From: Prevotella sp.
GTDB taxonomy: Bacteria; Bacteroidota; Bacteroidia; Bacteroidales; Bacteroidaceae
Assembly: GCA_017400455.1 (NCBI GenBank)
Contig: JAFPTC010000021.1
Location: forward strand, 1 to 41,424
DNA: 41,424 bases
Direction: 5' to 3'
The position numbers were made by a program, and so were the translations under genes. The notes beneath the pieces are model-generated. The model was not told the origin of the DNA and made no database searches. It worked only from the letters and a program-made list of their open reading frames with translations. Of the stretch, positions 25,814 to 34,261 are shown one piece after another (the stretch's first letter is position 1; each line of letters opens with the position of its first letter).

Positions 25814-26385
25814 TCAGCCTTTTCAGCTCCTTCCTCTTGGCCGTCTCGCTGGCCATGGACTGCCTGGCAGTCAGCATCGTCAGCGGGGCCATCCTTCGTC
25901 GCTGGCGGGGCGGCGTCATCTTCAGCATGGCCCTTCTCTTCGGCCTTTTCCAGGCCCTCATGCCCCTGCTGGGCTGGCTTGTCATGCGCCTTTTCGCCAG
26001 CCATGTCCTGGCCTATGGGCCCGTCATTGCAGCCCTGCTGCTCTTTTTTGTTGGCGGGCGCATGGTGTGGGGAGCCTTCCAAGCCGACGACAGCCCCACC
26101 TTTCGTCCCGACCACTGGCCCACGCAGCTGCTCTTGGCCGTTGCCACCAGCATTGATGCCCTGGCCGTGGGAGCCGGCATGGCCGTGACCGGCAGCTCCA
26201 CCCTGGCCAGCCTCGTCCAGCCCCTCGTGGTCATTGGCCTCGTTTCGCTGCTTTTCTCGTTGATGGGCCATGGGGTGGGCATCCTCTTTGGCCGCGTCAC
26301 CAGCCGCTACTTCAAGCCCGAGCTGCTTGGGGGCATCATCCTGGTTCTGCTGGGTGTGAAAGTGCTCACCGGCCACGTGCTCTGA
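25810..26385 (+). CDS. mntP: Manganese efflux pump MntP
   Basis: A 191-residue inner-membrane protein with six hydrophobic helices. Family sequences are SLAMDCLAVSI near 12-22 (conserved Asp) and ATSIDALAVGAGMAV near 110-125 (second Asp). MntP exports Mn2+. No yybP-ykoY manganese riboswitch is seen ahead of it; the gene is the last in its unit, overlapping the AlkD-like gene by four bases. Confidence 0.93.
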   Translation: MISLFSSFLLAVSLAMDCLAVSIVSGAILRRWRGGVIFSMALLFGLFQALMPLLGWLVMRLFASHVLAYGPVIAALLLFFVGGRMVWGAFQADDSPTFRPDHWPTQLLLAVATSIDALAVGAGMAVTGSSTLASLVQPLVVIGLVSLLFSLMGHGVGILFGRVTSRYFKPELLGGIILVLLGVKVLTGHVL

Positions 26386-26426
26386 GGCAGGAATCAGGGC
26401 CTCGTTTTCCTGTCGTGGCATCCCCT

Positions 26427-26468
26427 TTTCATGGGAGGCCGGGTTTTGAAATAATCTCAACCTGTGCT
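26427..26468. repeat. Degenerate copy of the 43-base palindromic repeat
   Basis: TTTTCATGGGAGGCC (26426-26440) and GTTTTGAAATAATCTCA (near 26443-26459) match the spacer and start of the palindrome in locus C, but the right half of TCTCACGTGAGA is lost. I treat it as a decayed fourth locus. Confidence 0.4.
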
Positions 26469-26625
26469 GTTGCAAATCGCGTACGCCCTCGCCGCCCCAG
26501 CCATGCTTTTTCACTCAGAAGCCCCGTCTGCTGAAACGGGGGCATTGGATAAAGGGGAAAAGGCACGCGGGAAAAGGGGATAAGTCGCTGTGTAATAGGG
26601 AAAAAAGTACCGGGTTGCCTGATTC

Positions 26626-26664
26626 GGGCGGCCGCCCTCATTAATAAGGGCGGCCGCCCTTATT
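26626..26664. repeat. Twin palindromes GGGCGGCCGCCC
   Basis: The 12-bp palindrome GGGCGGCCGCCC (containing a NotI site) occurs at 26626-26637 and 26648-26659. The second extends to a perfect 22-bp palindrome at 26643-26664. Together they can form two hairpins or one large cruciform. Confidence 0.75.
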
Positions 26665-26858
26665 CATGCGAGCGGGCGGGCTTATAGGTGTGGGCGGGCG
26701 CTGAATTCCAGTTTTTATTCAGTCGGTCTTACGCGGTATAGTTCCCAAAAACTCGTTGCCCAGGAAAAACGTGGCGTTTTCGGGGGCTAAAAAAGGCAGG
26801 GGGCGTGAGTAGAATGTGTGAAAACTTGGTAAAGCACGCTAAAAAAACAAAGAAAGTC

Positions 26859-26889
26859 TTTGTACTTTGGCTGAAAATGAGTAATTTTG
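26859..26889 (+). promoter_or_regulatory. Promoter of the bamD - rpoZ run
   Basis: TTTG (26859-26862), 19 bases, TAATTTTG (26882-26889): the textbook Bacteroidota promoter. Transcript start would be near 26896, giving a short leader before the bamD start codon. Confidence 0.8.
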
Positions 26890-26908
26890 CAGGCTGAAAC
26901 TTTAGCGG

Positions 26909-27748
26909 ATGACGCGAATGAAAATGAAACATAATGCCATTTGCTGCCTGTTGGCCTTGACGCTGACAGGCTGTGGTGGTGAATATAATAAGGTATTCAA
27001 GTCAGATGATTTGGACTATCGCTATGAGTATGCCAAGCAAAGCTTTGCCGAGGGCAAGTATGCCAGGGCTGCCTCGCTGCTGATAGACCTTATAACGCCG
27101 AAGAAAGGTTCTGACGACGCCCAGGAGGCCCTTTACATGCTGGGCATGTCGGAGTATATGAGCCACGACTATGAGTCGGCATCGGCCACGTTCAAGAAGT
27201 ATTACCAGACCTATCCTAAGGGTGTCTACGCCGAGCAGGCCTGCTACTATGTGGGCCAGTCGCTCTATGAGGGCGCCCCAGAGCCGCGTCTTGACCAGAC
27301 GCCCACCATCGGGGCCATTAACGCCTATCAGCAGTTCATGGACTTCTTTCCCGACTCTGAGCTGAGGCCCAAGGCCCAGGAGCGGCTGTTTGAACTGCAG
27401 GACAAGCTGGTGCAGAAGGAGCTGCTCTCGGCTCAGCTGTACTATAACCTGGGTGGCTACTTCGGCAACGTGAACTCGCAGAACGAGAGCAACTACATTT
27501 CCTGCATCATCACGGCCCAGAACGCCCTGAAGCAATATCCCTACTCAAAATGGCGCGAAGACTTTTCGCTGCTGGTGATGAAGAGCAAATATGAGCTGGC
27601 CGAGAACTCGTCGGAGGACAAGCGGCTGGACCGCTACCGCGATGCCGAGGACGAGTGCTACGGATTCCTGAACGAGTTTCCCGACTCGAAGAACGCCAGC
27701 ATGGCTCAGCGCTTCATAGACCGCTGCAAGAAGGTGACGGGCGAATGA
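26909..27748 (+). CDS. bamD: Outer membrane assembly lipoprotein BamD
   Basis: A 279-residue lipoprotein with the lipobox ending at Cys22 (LTLTGC). TPR-type repeats follow, for example YEYAKQSFAEGKYARAASLLIDL, EALYMLGMSEYMSHDYESASATFKKY and YQQFMDFFPDSELRPKAQERLFEL. BamD is the essential Bam-complex lipoprotein for beta-barrel insertion at the outer membrane. The start could also be the ATG at 26918 or 26924, since the leader to 26909 is very short; the lipobox spacing allows all three. rpoZ follows. Confidence 0.9.
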   Translation: MTRMKMKHNAICCLLALTLTGCGGEYNKVFKSDDLDYRYEYAKQSFAEGKYARAASLLIDLITPKKGSDDAQEALYMLGMSEYMSHDYESASATFKKYYQTYPKGVYAEQACYYVGQSLYEGAPEPRLDQTPTIGAINAYQQFMDFFPDSELRPKAQERLFELQDKLVQKELLSAQLYYNLGGYFGNVNSQNESNYISCIITAQNALKQYPYSKWREDFSLLVMKSKYELAENSSEDKRLDRYRDAEDECYGFLNEFPDSKNASMAQRFIDRCKKVTGE

Positions 27749-27791
27749 GAAATGAAAGAACAGAAAACATCGACATATTCAAAATACAGAA

Positions 27792-28139
27792 ATGGATTAC
27801 AAGAAGTCAAAGGCTCCGGTGAACACCGTGACCCGCAACATTATGGATTTGTGTGATGAGACCGGCAACATCTATGAGAGCGTTGCCATCATTGCCAAGC
27901 GTGCTAACCAGATTTCCGTGCAGATAAAGGAAGACCTGTCGAAGAAGTTGGCAGAGTTTGCCAGCTACAACGATTCGCTGGAAGAGGTGTTCGAGAACCG
28001 CGAGCAGATTGAGATCTCGCGCTACTACGAGAAACTGCCCAAGCCCACACTGCTGGCTACGCAGGAGTTTGTGGAAGGAAAGGTCTATTGGCGTGACCCC
28101 CAGAAGGAGGCTGCTGCCCAGATGGCGGAGGAGGCTTAA
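27792..28139 (+). CDS. rpoZ: RNA polymerase omega subunit
   Basis: A 115-residue protein of the divergent Bacteroidota omega type. KAPVNTVTRNIMDLCDETGNIYESVAIIAKRANQI holds the conserved AxxRARQ-like helix. It would bind and stabilise beta-prime. The C-terminal 45 residues (EFVEGKVYWRDP and on) are specific to this clade. Its place between bamD and the DUF4293 gene matches other Bacteroidota. It begins 43 bases after the bamD stop. Confidence 0.9.
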   Translation: MDYKKSKAPVNTVTRNIMDLCDETGNIYESVAIIAKRANQISVQIKEDLSKKLAEFASYNDSLEEVFENREQIEISRYYEKLPKPTLLATQEFVEGKVYWRDPQKEAAAQMAEEA

Positions 28140-28142
28140 GGC

Positions 28143-28490
28143 ATGCTGAGGCCTCAGACCTGGTATCTGTTGGGGGCTGCATTGTGCATCATCCTCTGCG
28201 CCCTCATCGGCGCGGGCACTACGCTCCAGCTGGTGCTGCTGATAGTGGCCGCCGCTGCTGCCGTAGCCACCGTTCCCCTTTTCAAGAACCGCCGCATGCA
28301 GGCTGTCTGCTGCCTGGTACCCATGACGCTGCTGCTCATCTGGTATGTGATGCTGGGCGTCTATTTCACCGCCCAGGAGCTGCAGTGGCAGCATGCCTTG
28401 CCCGCCGTGGCCCTGTTGCTGCTTTTCATGGCACGCAAAGGCATTGTCCACGACGAGAAGGTGGTGCGTTCCTATGACCGTATCCGATAA
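28143..28490 (+). CDS. DUF4293-like membrane protein
   Basis: A 115-residue integral membrane protein with four hydrophobic helices (about 5-25, 28-45, 54-73 and 84-97) and a conserved-looking end, ARKGIVHDEKVVRSYDRIR, like DUF4293 proteins found after rpoZ in this phylum. It starts 3 bases after rpoZ and is shorter than many members. Function unknown. Confidence 0.75.
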   Translation: MLRPQTWYLLGAALCIILCALIGAGTTLQLVLLIVAAAAAVATVPLFKNRRMQAVCCLVPMTLLLIWYVMLGVYFTAQELQWQHALPAVALLLLFMARKGIVHDEKVVRSYDRIR

Positions 28491-28502
28491 TTCATCTTGC
28501 CC

Positions 28503-29111
28503 ATGGAGATAAAGAGTGCAGCGTTCGCCTTGTCGTCACCGACAGAGAGCATGTGTCCAAAGGATGTGAAGGCAGAGTATGCCTTCATTGGCCGTTCAAA
28601 CGTGGGCAAGTCGAGCCTGATCAACATGCTCTGCCGCCACAAGGGACTGGCCAAGACATCGGCCACACCGGGCAAGACGCTGCTCATCAATCATTTCATC
28701 ATCAACAAGGAATGGTATCTGGTCGACCTGCCCGGCTATGGCTTTGCCAAACGGTCGAAGTCCGAGAAGCAGCGCCTGGAGCAGATGATACGCGGCTACA
28801 TCCTGGGACGTCACCAGCTGGTGAACGTGTTCGTGCTGGTCGACGTGAGGCTGGAACCGCAGCCCATCGACCTGGAATTCATGAACTGGTTGGGCGTGTC
28901 GAGCGTCCCGTTCTCCATTATCTTCACCAAGGCCGACAAGCTCTCGTCAGCAAAGGTGACGCAGAATGTGGAGGCCTACAAACAGCGGATGCTCGAAGAA
29001 TGGGAAGAGTTGCCACCAATGTTCATCACCTCTTCCGACAAGGGCACGGGCAGGGACGAGGTGCTCGACTACATAGAAAGTATTAATAAAGATTTAAAAC
29101 AAACCCCCTAA
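28503..29111 (+). CDS. engB: Ribosome biogenesis GTPase EngB/YsxC
   Basis: A 202-residue GTPase needed for 50S assembly. G1 is [10 protein letters not shown]2 lies in TSATPGKT, G3 is [10 protein letters not shown]4 is FTKADK and G5 is in [10 protein letters not shown] start at the ATG at 28503. A TTG at 28497 is in frame but adds only two residues and lies 6 bases after the previous stop. The stop codon sits inside the stem of the terminator at 29104-29129. Confidence 0.93.
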   Translation: MEIKSAAFALSSPTESMCPKDVKAEYAFIGRSNVGKSSLINMLCRHKGLAKTSATPGKTLLINHFIINKEWYLVDLPGYGFAKRSKSEKQRLEQMIRGYILGRHQLVNVFVLVDVRLEPQPIDLEFMNWLGVSSVPFSIIFTKADKLSSAKVTQNVEAYKQRMLEEWEELPPMFITSSDKGTGRDEVLDYIESINKDLKQTP

Positions 29112-29129
29112 GCCCATAGGGGGATTTTT
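29104..29129 (+). terminator. Hairpin terminator overlapping the engB stop codon
   Basis: CCCCCTA (29104-29110) pairs with TAGGGGG (29117-29123) around a six-base loop, then ATTTTT (29124-29129). The TAA stop is partly in the left arm. Only 25 bases separate the stop from the next gene, so it may only reduce downstream transcription, as an attenuator. No separate promoter is seen for the ABC-F gene. Confidence 0.65.
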
Positions 29130-29135
29130 GATGTT

Positions 29136-30926
29136 ATGGCAAAGGACACACCCTGTTTGGACGTACAGCATCTGACCAAGTCGTTTGGCGCTTTGCTGCT
29201 ATTCGAGGATATCAGCTTCTCCATAGCCGAGGGGCAGAAGGTGGGACTGATTGCTAAAAACGGAACGGGCAAGTCTACGCTGCTGTCTATACTCAGCGGA
29301 AAAGAGGGCTACGACGAAGGTAGCATCGTCTACAGGAACGACCTGAAGGTGGGCTTTCTGGAGCAGACGCCCCATTTCGATCCACAGGACACCGTGCTCG
29401 ATGCCTGCTTCAATCATCAGGGCGACGAGGAGAAGGTGCTGCGTGCCAAGCAGATACTGACCCAGCTGAAGATAAAAGACCTAAACCAGCCCGTGGGCCA
29501 GCTGAGCGGCGGACAGCAGAAGCGTGTGGCACTGGCCAATGTGCTGATACTCGAACCCGACATGCTGATACTCGACGAGCCAACGAACCATCTCGACCTG
29601 GAGATGATAGAATGGCTGGAGGGATTCTTGGCACGCGGCAACAAAACGCTGCTCATGGTCACCCACGACCGCTATTTCCTGGACCGCGTGTGCTCGGTTA
29701 TCCTGGAAATTGACGACCGTACCATCTATACCTATCGGGGCAACTATTCCTACTACTTGCAGAAGCGCCAAGAACGGTTGGATAACCGCAGGGCGGAGAT
29801 TATCAGGGCCAACAACCTCTATCGTACGGAGCTGGAGTGGATGCGACGCATGCCACAGGCCCGTGGTCACAAAGCCAGGGCTCGCGAGGAGGCCTTCTAT
29901 GAGTTGGAACAAGTGGCAAAGGCACGTGTGGAGGAACGGGCCATCAGGCTGAAGAGCCGCAATGTGTATATAGGCAGCAAAATCTTCGAGTGCCAATATA
30001 TTTCTAAGGCCTACGGCGACACCGTCATCATGAAGGACTTCTACTACAACTTCTCGCGCTTCGAGAAGATGGGCATCGTGGGGAGCAATGGCACCGGCAA
30101 GTCCACCTTCCTGAAGATGCTCCTGGGCGAGGTGAAGCCCGACGAGGGGCAGATAGTCATCGGCGATACCGTGCGCTTTGGCTATTTCTCGCAAGAAGGA
30201 CTGAAGTTCAACGAACAGCAGAAGGTGATTGACGTGGTGAGGGACATAGCCGAGTACATAGACCTGGGCCAGGGACGCCATCTCTCCGCCAGCCAGTTTT
30301 TGCAGCATTTCCTGTTTACCAACGAGCAGCAGTACAACTATGTCTACAAGCTCAGCGGAGGCGAGCGCAGGAAGCTCTACCTCTGCACGGTGCTGATGCG
30401 GAATCCCAATTTCCTGGTGCTCGACGAGCCTACCAACGACCTTGACATCGTTACCCTCCAGATTCTGGAAGAATACTTGCAGGACTTTCCCGGATGTGTC
30501 ATCGTGGTAAGCCACGACCGCTATTTCACCGACAAGGTGGTAGACCATTTGCTGGTTTTCCAGGGCAATGGCCGCATCAAGGACTTCCCCGGCAACTATA
30601 CCCAGTACAGGGATTACGTGGCCGCCTACGGCTCGTCAGATGCGGAGAAGCTTTCCCAGGCAGCGGCGAAGAAAACTCAGGCAGAGCGGCAGAAACCTGC
30701 TCCATCACGCAGGAAAATGTCGTTCAAAGAGAAGCGCGAGTTTGAACAGCTGGAGAAAGACATCGCCAGCCTGGAGGCTGAGAAGAAACAGATAGAAGAG
30801 TCCCTGAGCGGAGGCCAGATATCTGTTGAAGAGATAACAACCCTAAGCAAGCGACTGCCATTGCTGAACGAAGAGCTGGACGAGAAATCCATGCGATGGC
30901 TGGAGCTTTCGGAGATAGAACAGTGA
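29136..30926 (+). CDS. ABC-F family ATPase (Uup-like)
   Basis: A 596-residue soluble protein with two ABC domains and no membrane part. The first Walker A is AKNGTGKST (40-48), its signature [12 protein letters not shown] and its Walker [12 protein letters not shown]. The second has [21 protein letters not shown] and [11 protein letters not shown]. The linker holds helices ([14 protein letters not shown]), and the C-terminal 90 residues form a charged coiled coil ([22 protein letters not shown]). This is the Uup-type plan of ABC-F proteins, which act on ribosomes or in DNA transactions. No antibiotic-resistance ABC-F signature is claimed. recR starts 2 bases after it. Confidence 0.9.
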   Translation: MAKDTPCLDVQHLTKSFGALLLFEDISFSIAEGQKVGLIAKNGTGKSTLLSILSGKEGYDEGSIVYRNDLKVGFLEQTPHFDPQDTVLDACFNHQGDEEKVLRAKQILTQLKIKDLNQPVGQLSGGQQKRVALANVLILEPDMLILDEPTNHLDLEMIEWLEGFLARGNKTLLMVTHDRYFLDRVCSVILEIDDRTIYTYRGNYSYYLQKRQERLDNRRAEIIRANNLYRTELEWMRRMPQARGHKARAREEAFYELEQVAKARVEERAIRLKSRNVYIGSKIFECQYISKAYGDTVIMKDFYYNFSRFEKMGIVGSNGTGKSTFLKMLLGEVKPDEGQIVIGDTVRFGYFSQEGLKFNEQQKVIDVVRDIAEYIDLGQGRHLSASQFLQHFLFTNEQQYNYVYKLSGGERRKLYLCTVLMRNPNFLVLDEPTNDLDIVTLQILEEYLQDFPGCVIVVSHDRYFTDKVVDHLLVFQGNGRIKDFPGNYTQYRDYVAAYGSSDAEKLSQAAAKKTQAERQKPAPSRRKMSFKEKREFEQLEKDIASLEAEKKQIEESLSGGQISVEEITTLSKRLPLLNEELDEKSMRWLELSEIEQ

Positions 30927-30928
30927 CT

Positions 30929-31540
30929 ATGGAACAGCAATATCCCTCCGTACTGCTTGAACGTGCCGTGCAGGAATTCTCAAAGCTGCCTGGCATAGGG
31001 CGCAAGACGGCCTTGCGCCTGGTGCTCAACATGCTGCGTAGGCCTGCTGACGAAGTGGAGCAGTTTGCCCAGGCCATATCCACCATGAGGCGCGAGGTGA
31101 AATTCTGCCGTTCGTGCCACAATATCAGCGATACCGAGCTGTGTCCCATCTGTTCGGATCCACGGCGCGATGCCGCCACCATCTGTGTGGTAGAGAACAT
31201 CCAGGACGTGATGGCCATCGAGAACACCCAACAGTATCATGGCGTGTATCATGTGCTGGGCGGACTCATCTCACCCATCGACGGCATCGGCCCCAACGAC
31301 CTTCAGATTGATTCACTGGTGCAGCGGGTGAGCGAAAACGAGGTGAAAGAAGTCATCCTGGCCCTCAGCTCAACAATGGAGGGCGACACCACCAATTTCT
31401 ACATCTTCCGCAAGCTGGCTCCCACAGGCGTGGATGTGAGCATCATTGCCCGAGGCATAGCAGTGGGCAACGAGCTGGAATATACCGATGAGGTGACGCT
31501 GGGCCGCTCCATCCTGAACCGAACCCCCTTTAGCGGGTAA
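30929..31540 (+). CDS. recR: Recombination protein RecR
   Basis: A 203-residue protein of the RecFOR gap-repair pathway. An HhH segment ([17 protein letters not shown]) precedes a zinc finger ([17 protein letters not shown]) and a Toprim domain ([23 protein letters not shown]). The ATG at 30929 gives the usual [11 protein letters not shown] start. An ATG at 30896 would add 11 residues inside the ABC-F coding end. It follows the ABC-F stop by 2 bases. Confidence 0.95.
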   Translation: MEQQYPSVLLERAVQEFSKLPGIGRKTALRLVLNMLRRPADEVEQFAQAISTMRREVKFCRSCHNISDTELCPICSDPRRDAATICVVENIQDVMAIENTQQYHGVYHVLGGLISPIDGIGPNDLQIDSLVQRVSENEVKEVILALSSTMEGDTTNFYIFRKLAPTGVDVSIIARGIAVGNELEYTDEVTLGRSILNRTPFSG

Positions 31541-31551
31541 ACACAACGACA

Positions 31552-32082
31552 ATGAAAGAGATGAAAACGACACAACAACTTCTCATGGCCCTCTTCTGCG
31601 GCTTTCTGCTGGCAGCCGGCGTGCTTTATGTCTTAGGCGAGTTCCTGCAGGTGGACATGGCTTTCCTGGCAAATCCTTCCCGCCAGACGCAGTTTCTTTG
31701 CTCCACGATGATGATTCTGCTCACCATCAGCCTGCTCCCCTTGTCGCTGAGGCTGTTTAAGTTCAGGCGAGTCAACGACGACCTCATCAGCAGGAAACAC
31801 GAGGCATTAAAGCACTGGGGCCCCATACGGCTCTCACTGATGGGCGGCCTGCTGGTGGTCAACACATTATTATATTATGCGTTCGGCTTTCAGTCCACTT
31901 ATGGCTACCTGGCCGTAGTGACCCTCCTCTGCATGCCTTTTGTACTTCCCACCATGAGCCGGTGCCAGGCCGAGGTGGAGAAAGAGGTGGAGGAAGAGAA
32001 AATGGAACCCCAGGACGAGGAAGAATCATTGACCGAGGACGAGAATGATGAAGGAACTAACGATAGTCATCGTCAGCTATAA
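31552..32082 (+). CDS. Hypothetical inner-membrane protein
   Basis: A 176-residue protein with four likely transmembrane helices (about 10-29, 45-65, 90-108 and 115-133). The C-terminal 40 residues are strongly acidic (EVEKEVEEEKMEPQDEEESLTEDENDEG) and should be cytoplasmic. No family is recognised. The start could also be 31561. Its last 38 bases overlap the start of the next glycosyltransferase gene, so translation is probably coupled. Confidence 0.75.
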   Translation: MKEMKTTQQLLMALFCGFLLAAGVLYVLGEFLQVDMAFLANPSRQTQFLCSTMMILLTISLLPLSLRLFKFRRVNDDLISRKHEALKHWGPIRLSLMGGLLVVNTLLYYAFGFQSTYGYLAVVTLLCMPFVLPTMSRCQAEVEKEVEEEKMEPQDEEESLTEDENDEGTNDSHRQL

Positions 32083-33196
32083 CGTGCGCCATTATCTGGA
32101 GCAGTGCATTGTCAGCGTACAGCGTGCTGCAAAGGACATCGACCATGAGATTTACGTGGTCGACAACCATTCTCACGACGATACCGTGGCTTTCCTCCAG
32201 AAGCGTTTCCCCACCGGGGTGACGGTCATCGAGAACCTTCACAACGAGGGCTTCGCACGGGCCAACAACTTAGCCATCCGCCAGAGCAGCAGCGAGTATG
32301 TCCTGCTGCTCAATCCCGACACCTTCCTCTCTGAGGACTGCCTCTCCACGGTGCTCAGCTTCATGGACCAGCATCCCCAGGCTGGTGGAGTGGGGGTGAG
32401 GATGCACAACTGCGACGGCAGCCTGGCACGGGAGTCGCGCCGAGGATTGCCCACGCCATGGGTGTCGATGCTGAAGATGCTGGGTTTCAAGCGGCGCTAC
32501 TACATGAGCCATCTCTCATGGGATGCTGCGGGCCGCATCGACGTGGTCAGCGGAGCCTTCTGCATGCTGCGCAGGACAGCCCTCGACCAGATAGGACTGC
32601 TCGACGAAGATTTCTTCATGTATGGCGAGGACATTGACCTCAGCTATCGGCTGTTGAAGGGAGGATATGAGAACTGGTATGTGCCGGCCGACATCCTGCA
32701 CTATAAGGGAGAGTCCACGCAGAAAACCAGCTATCGCTATGTGCATGTGTTCTATCAGGCCATGCTCATCTTCTTCCGCAAGCACTACAGCCATCAGACG
32801 CTCTTTGTCACCGTGCCCATCAAGCTGGCCATCTACGCCCGGGCCTTCCTGGCGCTGGTGCAGATGCAGTACCGGCGACTGCGCTCGTCACTGGGCATGC
32901 GCAAGCGTGACACCTCAGAGACCAACTACGTCTTCGTGGGTTCAGACACCATGCTGCAACAATGCCGTGAACTGGCCCGGAGGCGAGGCCTGAAGGCCAC
33001 GTTCATTGGCATGCAGGCATTTGCCGACCGCCAGCCGCAATATCAGCCCGCCACCTGCCTGGTCTACGACACCTCGTCCTTCTCCTATCAGCAAATCATC
33101 AGCTGCTCCTATGCCCAGCAAGGCTACAGGCCCCTCATCGGCACCTACAGCTGTCAGAGCCAGACGCTCATTACCCCAAAAGAAATTATCAGATGA
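32045..33196 (+). CDS. Family 2 glycosyltransferase with extra C-terminal domain
   Basis: A 383-residue protein. The GT-A part (about 4-260) has IVIVSYNVRHYL, VVDNHSHDD (38-46), LLNPDTF with Asp92 as the DxD-type metal site and FMYGEDIDLSYRLLKGGY. A basic, hydrophobic segment (about 245-290) may rest on the membrane. Residues about 293-383 are an added domain: NYVFVGSDTMLQQCRELARRRGL looks like a Rossmann-type start, followed by CLVYDTSSFSYQQIISC. Its function is unknown. The start at 32045 overlaps the upstream gene by 38 bases; the ATG at 32048 is an alternative. It overlaps the GNAT gene by four bases. Confidence 0.88.
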   Translation: MMKELTIVIVSYNVRHYLEQCIVSVQRAAKDIDHEIYVVDNHSHDDTVAFLQKRFPTGVTVIENLHNEGFARANNLAIRQSSSEYVLLLNPDTFLSEDCLSTVLSFMDQHPQAGGVGVRMHNCDGSLARESRRGLPTPWVSMLKMLGFKRRYYMSHLSWDAAGRIDVVSGAFCMLRRTALDQIGLLDEDFFMYGEDIDLSYRLLKGGYENWYVPADILHYKGESTQKTSYRYVHVFYQAMLIFFRKHYSHQTLFVTVPIKLAIYARAFLALVQMQYRRLRSSLGMRKRDTSETNYVFVGSDTMLQQCRELARRRGLKATFIGMQAFADRQPQYQPATCLVYDTSSFSYQQIISCSYAQQGYRPLIGTYSCQSQTLITPKEIIR

Positions 33197-33714
33197 ACCA
33201 AGCATCCTTGCCCAAAGTAAACCTTCGAGCCATGGAGCCCGAAGACCTGGATCTGCTCTACCATATAGAAAACGACATCCAGCTATGGGATGTCGGGGCT
33301 ACCAGCGTGCCTTACTCACGCTATACTCTTCACGATTTCATTGCCCATTCCTCTGGCGACATCTATACCGACCGCCAGGTGAGGCTGATTATTACCGATG
33401 ACCAAGGGCAGACCATTGGCCTGGCCGACCTGATGAATTTCGACCCGCGTCACAACAGGGCCGAGGTGGGACTTGTCATCCAGCGTCCTTTCCGCTGCCA
33501 GGGATATGCCCAGGCCACGTTGCCCAAGCTGGCCCATTACGCCGCCCATATCCTCCACCTTCACCAGCTCTATGCTGTGGTGCGCAGAGACAACCACGTG
33601 GCGCGCAGCGTCTTTCAGAAAATGGGCTATAAGGAGACTGTCACCCTCAGCGATTGGCTCTACGATGGTCGGCAGTATGCCGAGGCCACGGTGTTGCAGC
33701 TCCTGCTGGCTTAG
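33193..33714 (+). CDS. GNAT family N-acetyltransferase (RimL/SpeG-like)
   Basis: A 173-residue acetyl-CoA-dependent transferase. The N-terminal LRAMEPEDLDLLYHIEND and the CoA-binding RPFRCQGYAQATL (Q/RxxGxA) loop are GNAT features. AVVRRDNHVARSVFQKMGY is the C-terminal part shared with RimL/SpeG-like members. The acceptor (protein, polyamine or sugar) is not readable. Its stop overlaps the stop of the converging ilvN by three bases with no terminator between. Confidence 0.85.
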   Translation: MNQASLPKVNLRAMEPEDLDLLYHIENDIQLWDVGATSVPYSRYTLHDFIAHSSGDIYTDRQVRLIITDDQGQTIGLADLMNFDPRHNRAEVGLVIQRPFRCQGYAQATLPKLAHYAAHILHLHQLYAVVRRDNHVARSVFQKMGYKETVTLSDWLYDGRQYAEATVLQLLLA

Positions 33715-34250
33715 AGGCTCTTCTCCCGCTGAGCCAGGAACTCGCTCACCTGCTCCTGCATGCCTCGTGTCACGGCAATACGGCCCGAACGGGTGTACTG
33801 AAGCACGCAGCCAAACTCGTCAAGGGCACGATAGAGGGCGATGATTTCGTCGGTCTTCCCGTTCTTCATCACAATGACGTAGGTGGGGTTCACCTCGGTG
33901 ATGCTGGCGTCGAATCTCCTCACCACCCTCGATATTTCGGCGTTGTTGAGCACCATTTCCGTTGAAAGCTTGTACAGACCCGTCTCGCGGATGAAGAGCT
34001 GGTCGTCGGTGAAGTAGTTGGCCTTCACCACGTCAATCTTCTTCTCAATCTGCTTTGTAATCTTCTCTATCTGGTCCTCGTCGCTCCAGGCCGTGATGGT
34101 GTATTTGTGCACGTTGGGAATGCTCGATGCCGAAACGTTCAGGCTCTCGATGTTCACCTGCCGGCGGGTGAACACGGCAGTAATCTGGTTCAGAATGCCG
34201 GCAATGTTCTCTGAATATACCAGCAGAGTGTATAGTTTTTTCTCTTCCAT
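33711..34250 (-). CDS. ilvN: Acetolactate synthase small (regulatory) subunit
   Basis: A 179-residue regulatory subunit for branched-chain amino-acid synthesis. The N-terminal ACT domain (LYTLLVYSENIAGILNQITAVFTRRQVNIESLNV) binds valine in characterised homologues. The C-terminal part completes the ilvH/ilvN fold. I start at the ATG at 34250, after an A/G-rich stretch (GAGAAGAAAGAAA). A TTG at 34265 is in frame but adds only five basic residues and overlaps ilvB. The gene follows ilvB by 11 bases. Confidence 0.93.
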   Translation of the reverse strand: MEEKKLYTLLVYSENIAGILNQITAVFTRRQVNIESLNVSASSIPNVHKYTITAWSDEDQIEKITKQIEKKIDVVKANYFTDDQLFIRETGLYKLSTEMVLNNAEISRVVRRFDASITEVNPTYVIVMKNGKTDEIIALYRALDEFGCVLQYTRSGRIAVTRGMQEQVSEFLAQREKSL

Positions 34251-34261
34251 TTTCTTTCTTC

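Larger units (their letters stand above)
26386..26908. other. Non-coding gap between mntP and bamD
   Basis: This 523-base region has no credible gene. It holds a weakened copy of the 43-base repeat (26427-26468), a GC hairpin at 26521-26542, two copies of a 12-bp NotI-containing palindrome (26626-26664), G/C-rich direct repeats near 26670-26700 and the bamD promoter (26859-26889). Short frames in it do not look like proteins. Confidence 0.6.

Noticed and set aside
25810-26385. Manganese riboswitch before mntP
   Set aside because: The gene overlaps the stop of the preceding gene, so there is no leader for a yybP-ykoY element.
26388-26412. CAGGAA/TTCCTG hairpin after mntP as a terminator
   Set aside because: Only six base pairs with a 13-base loop and no T run after it.
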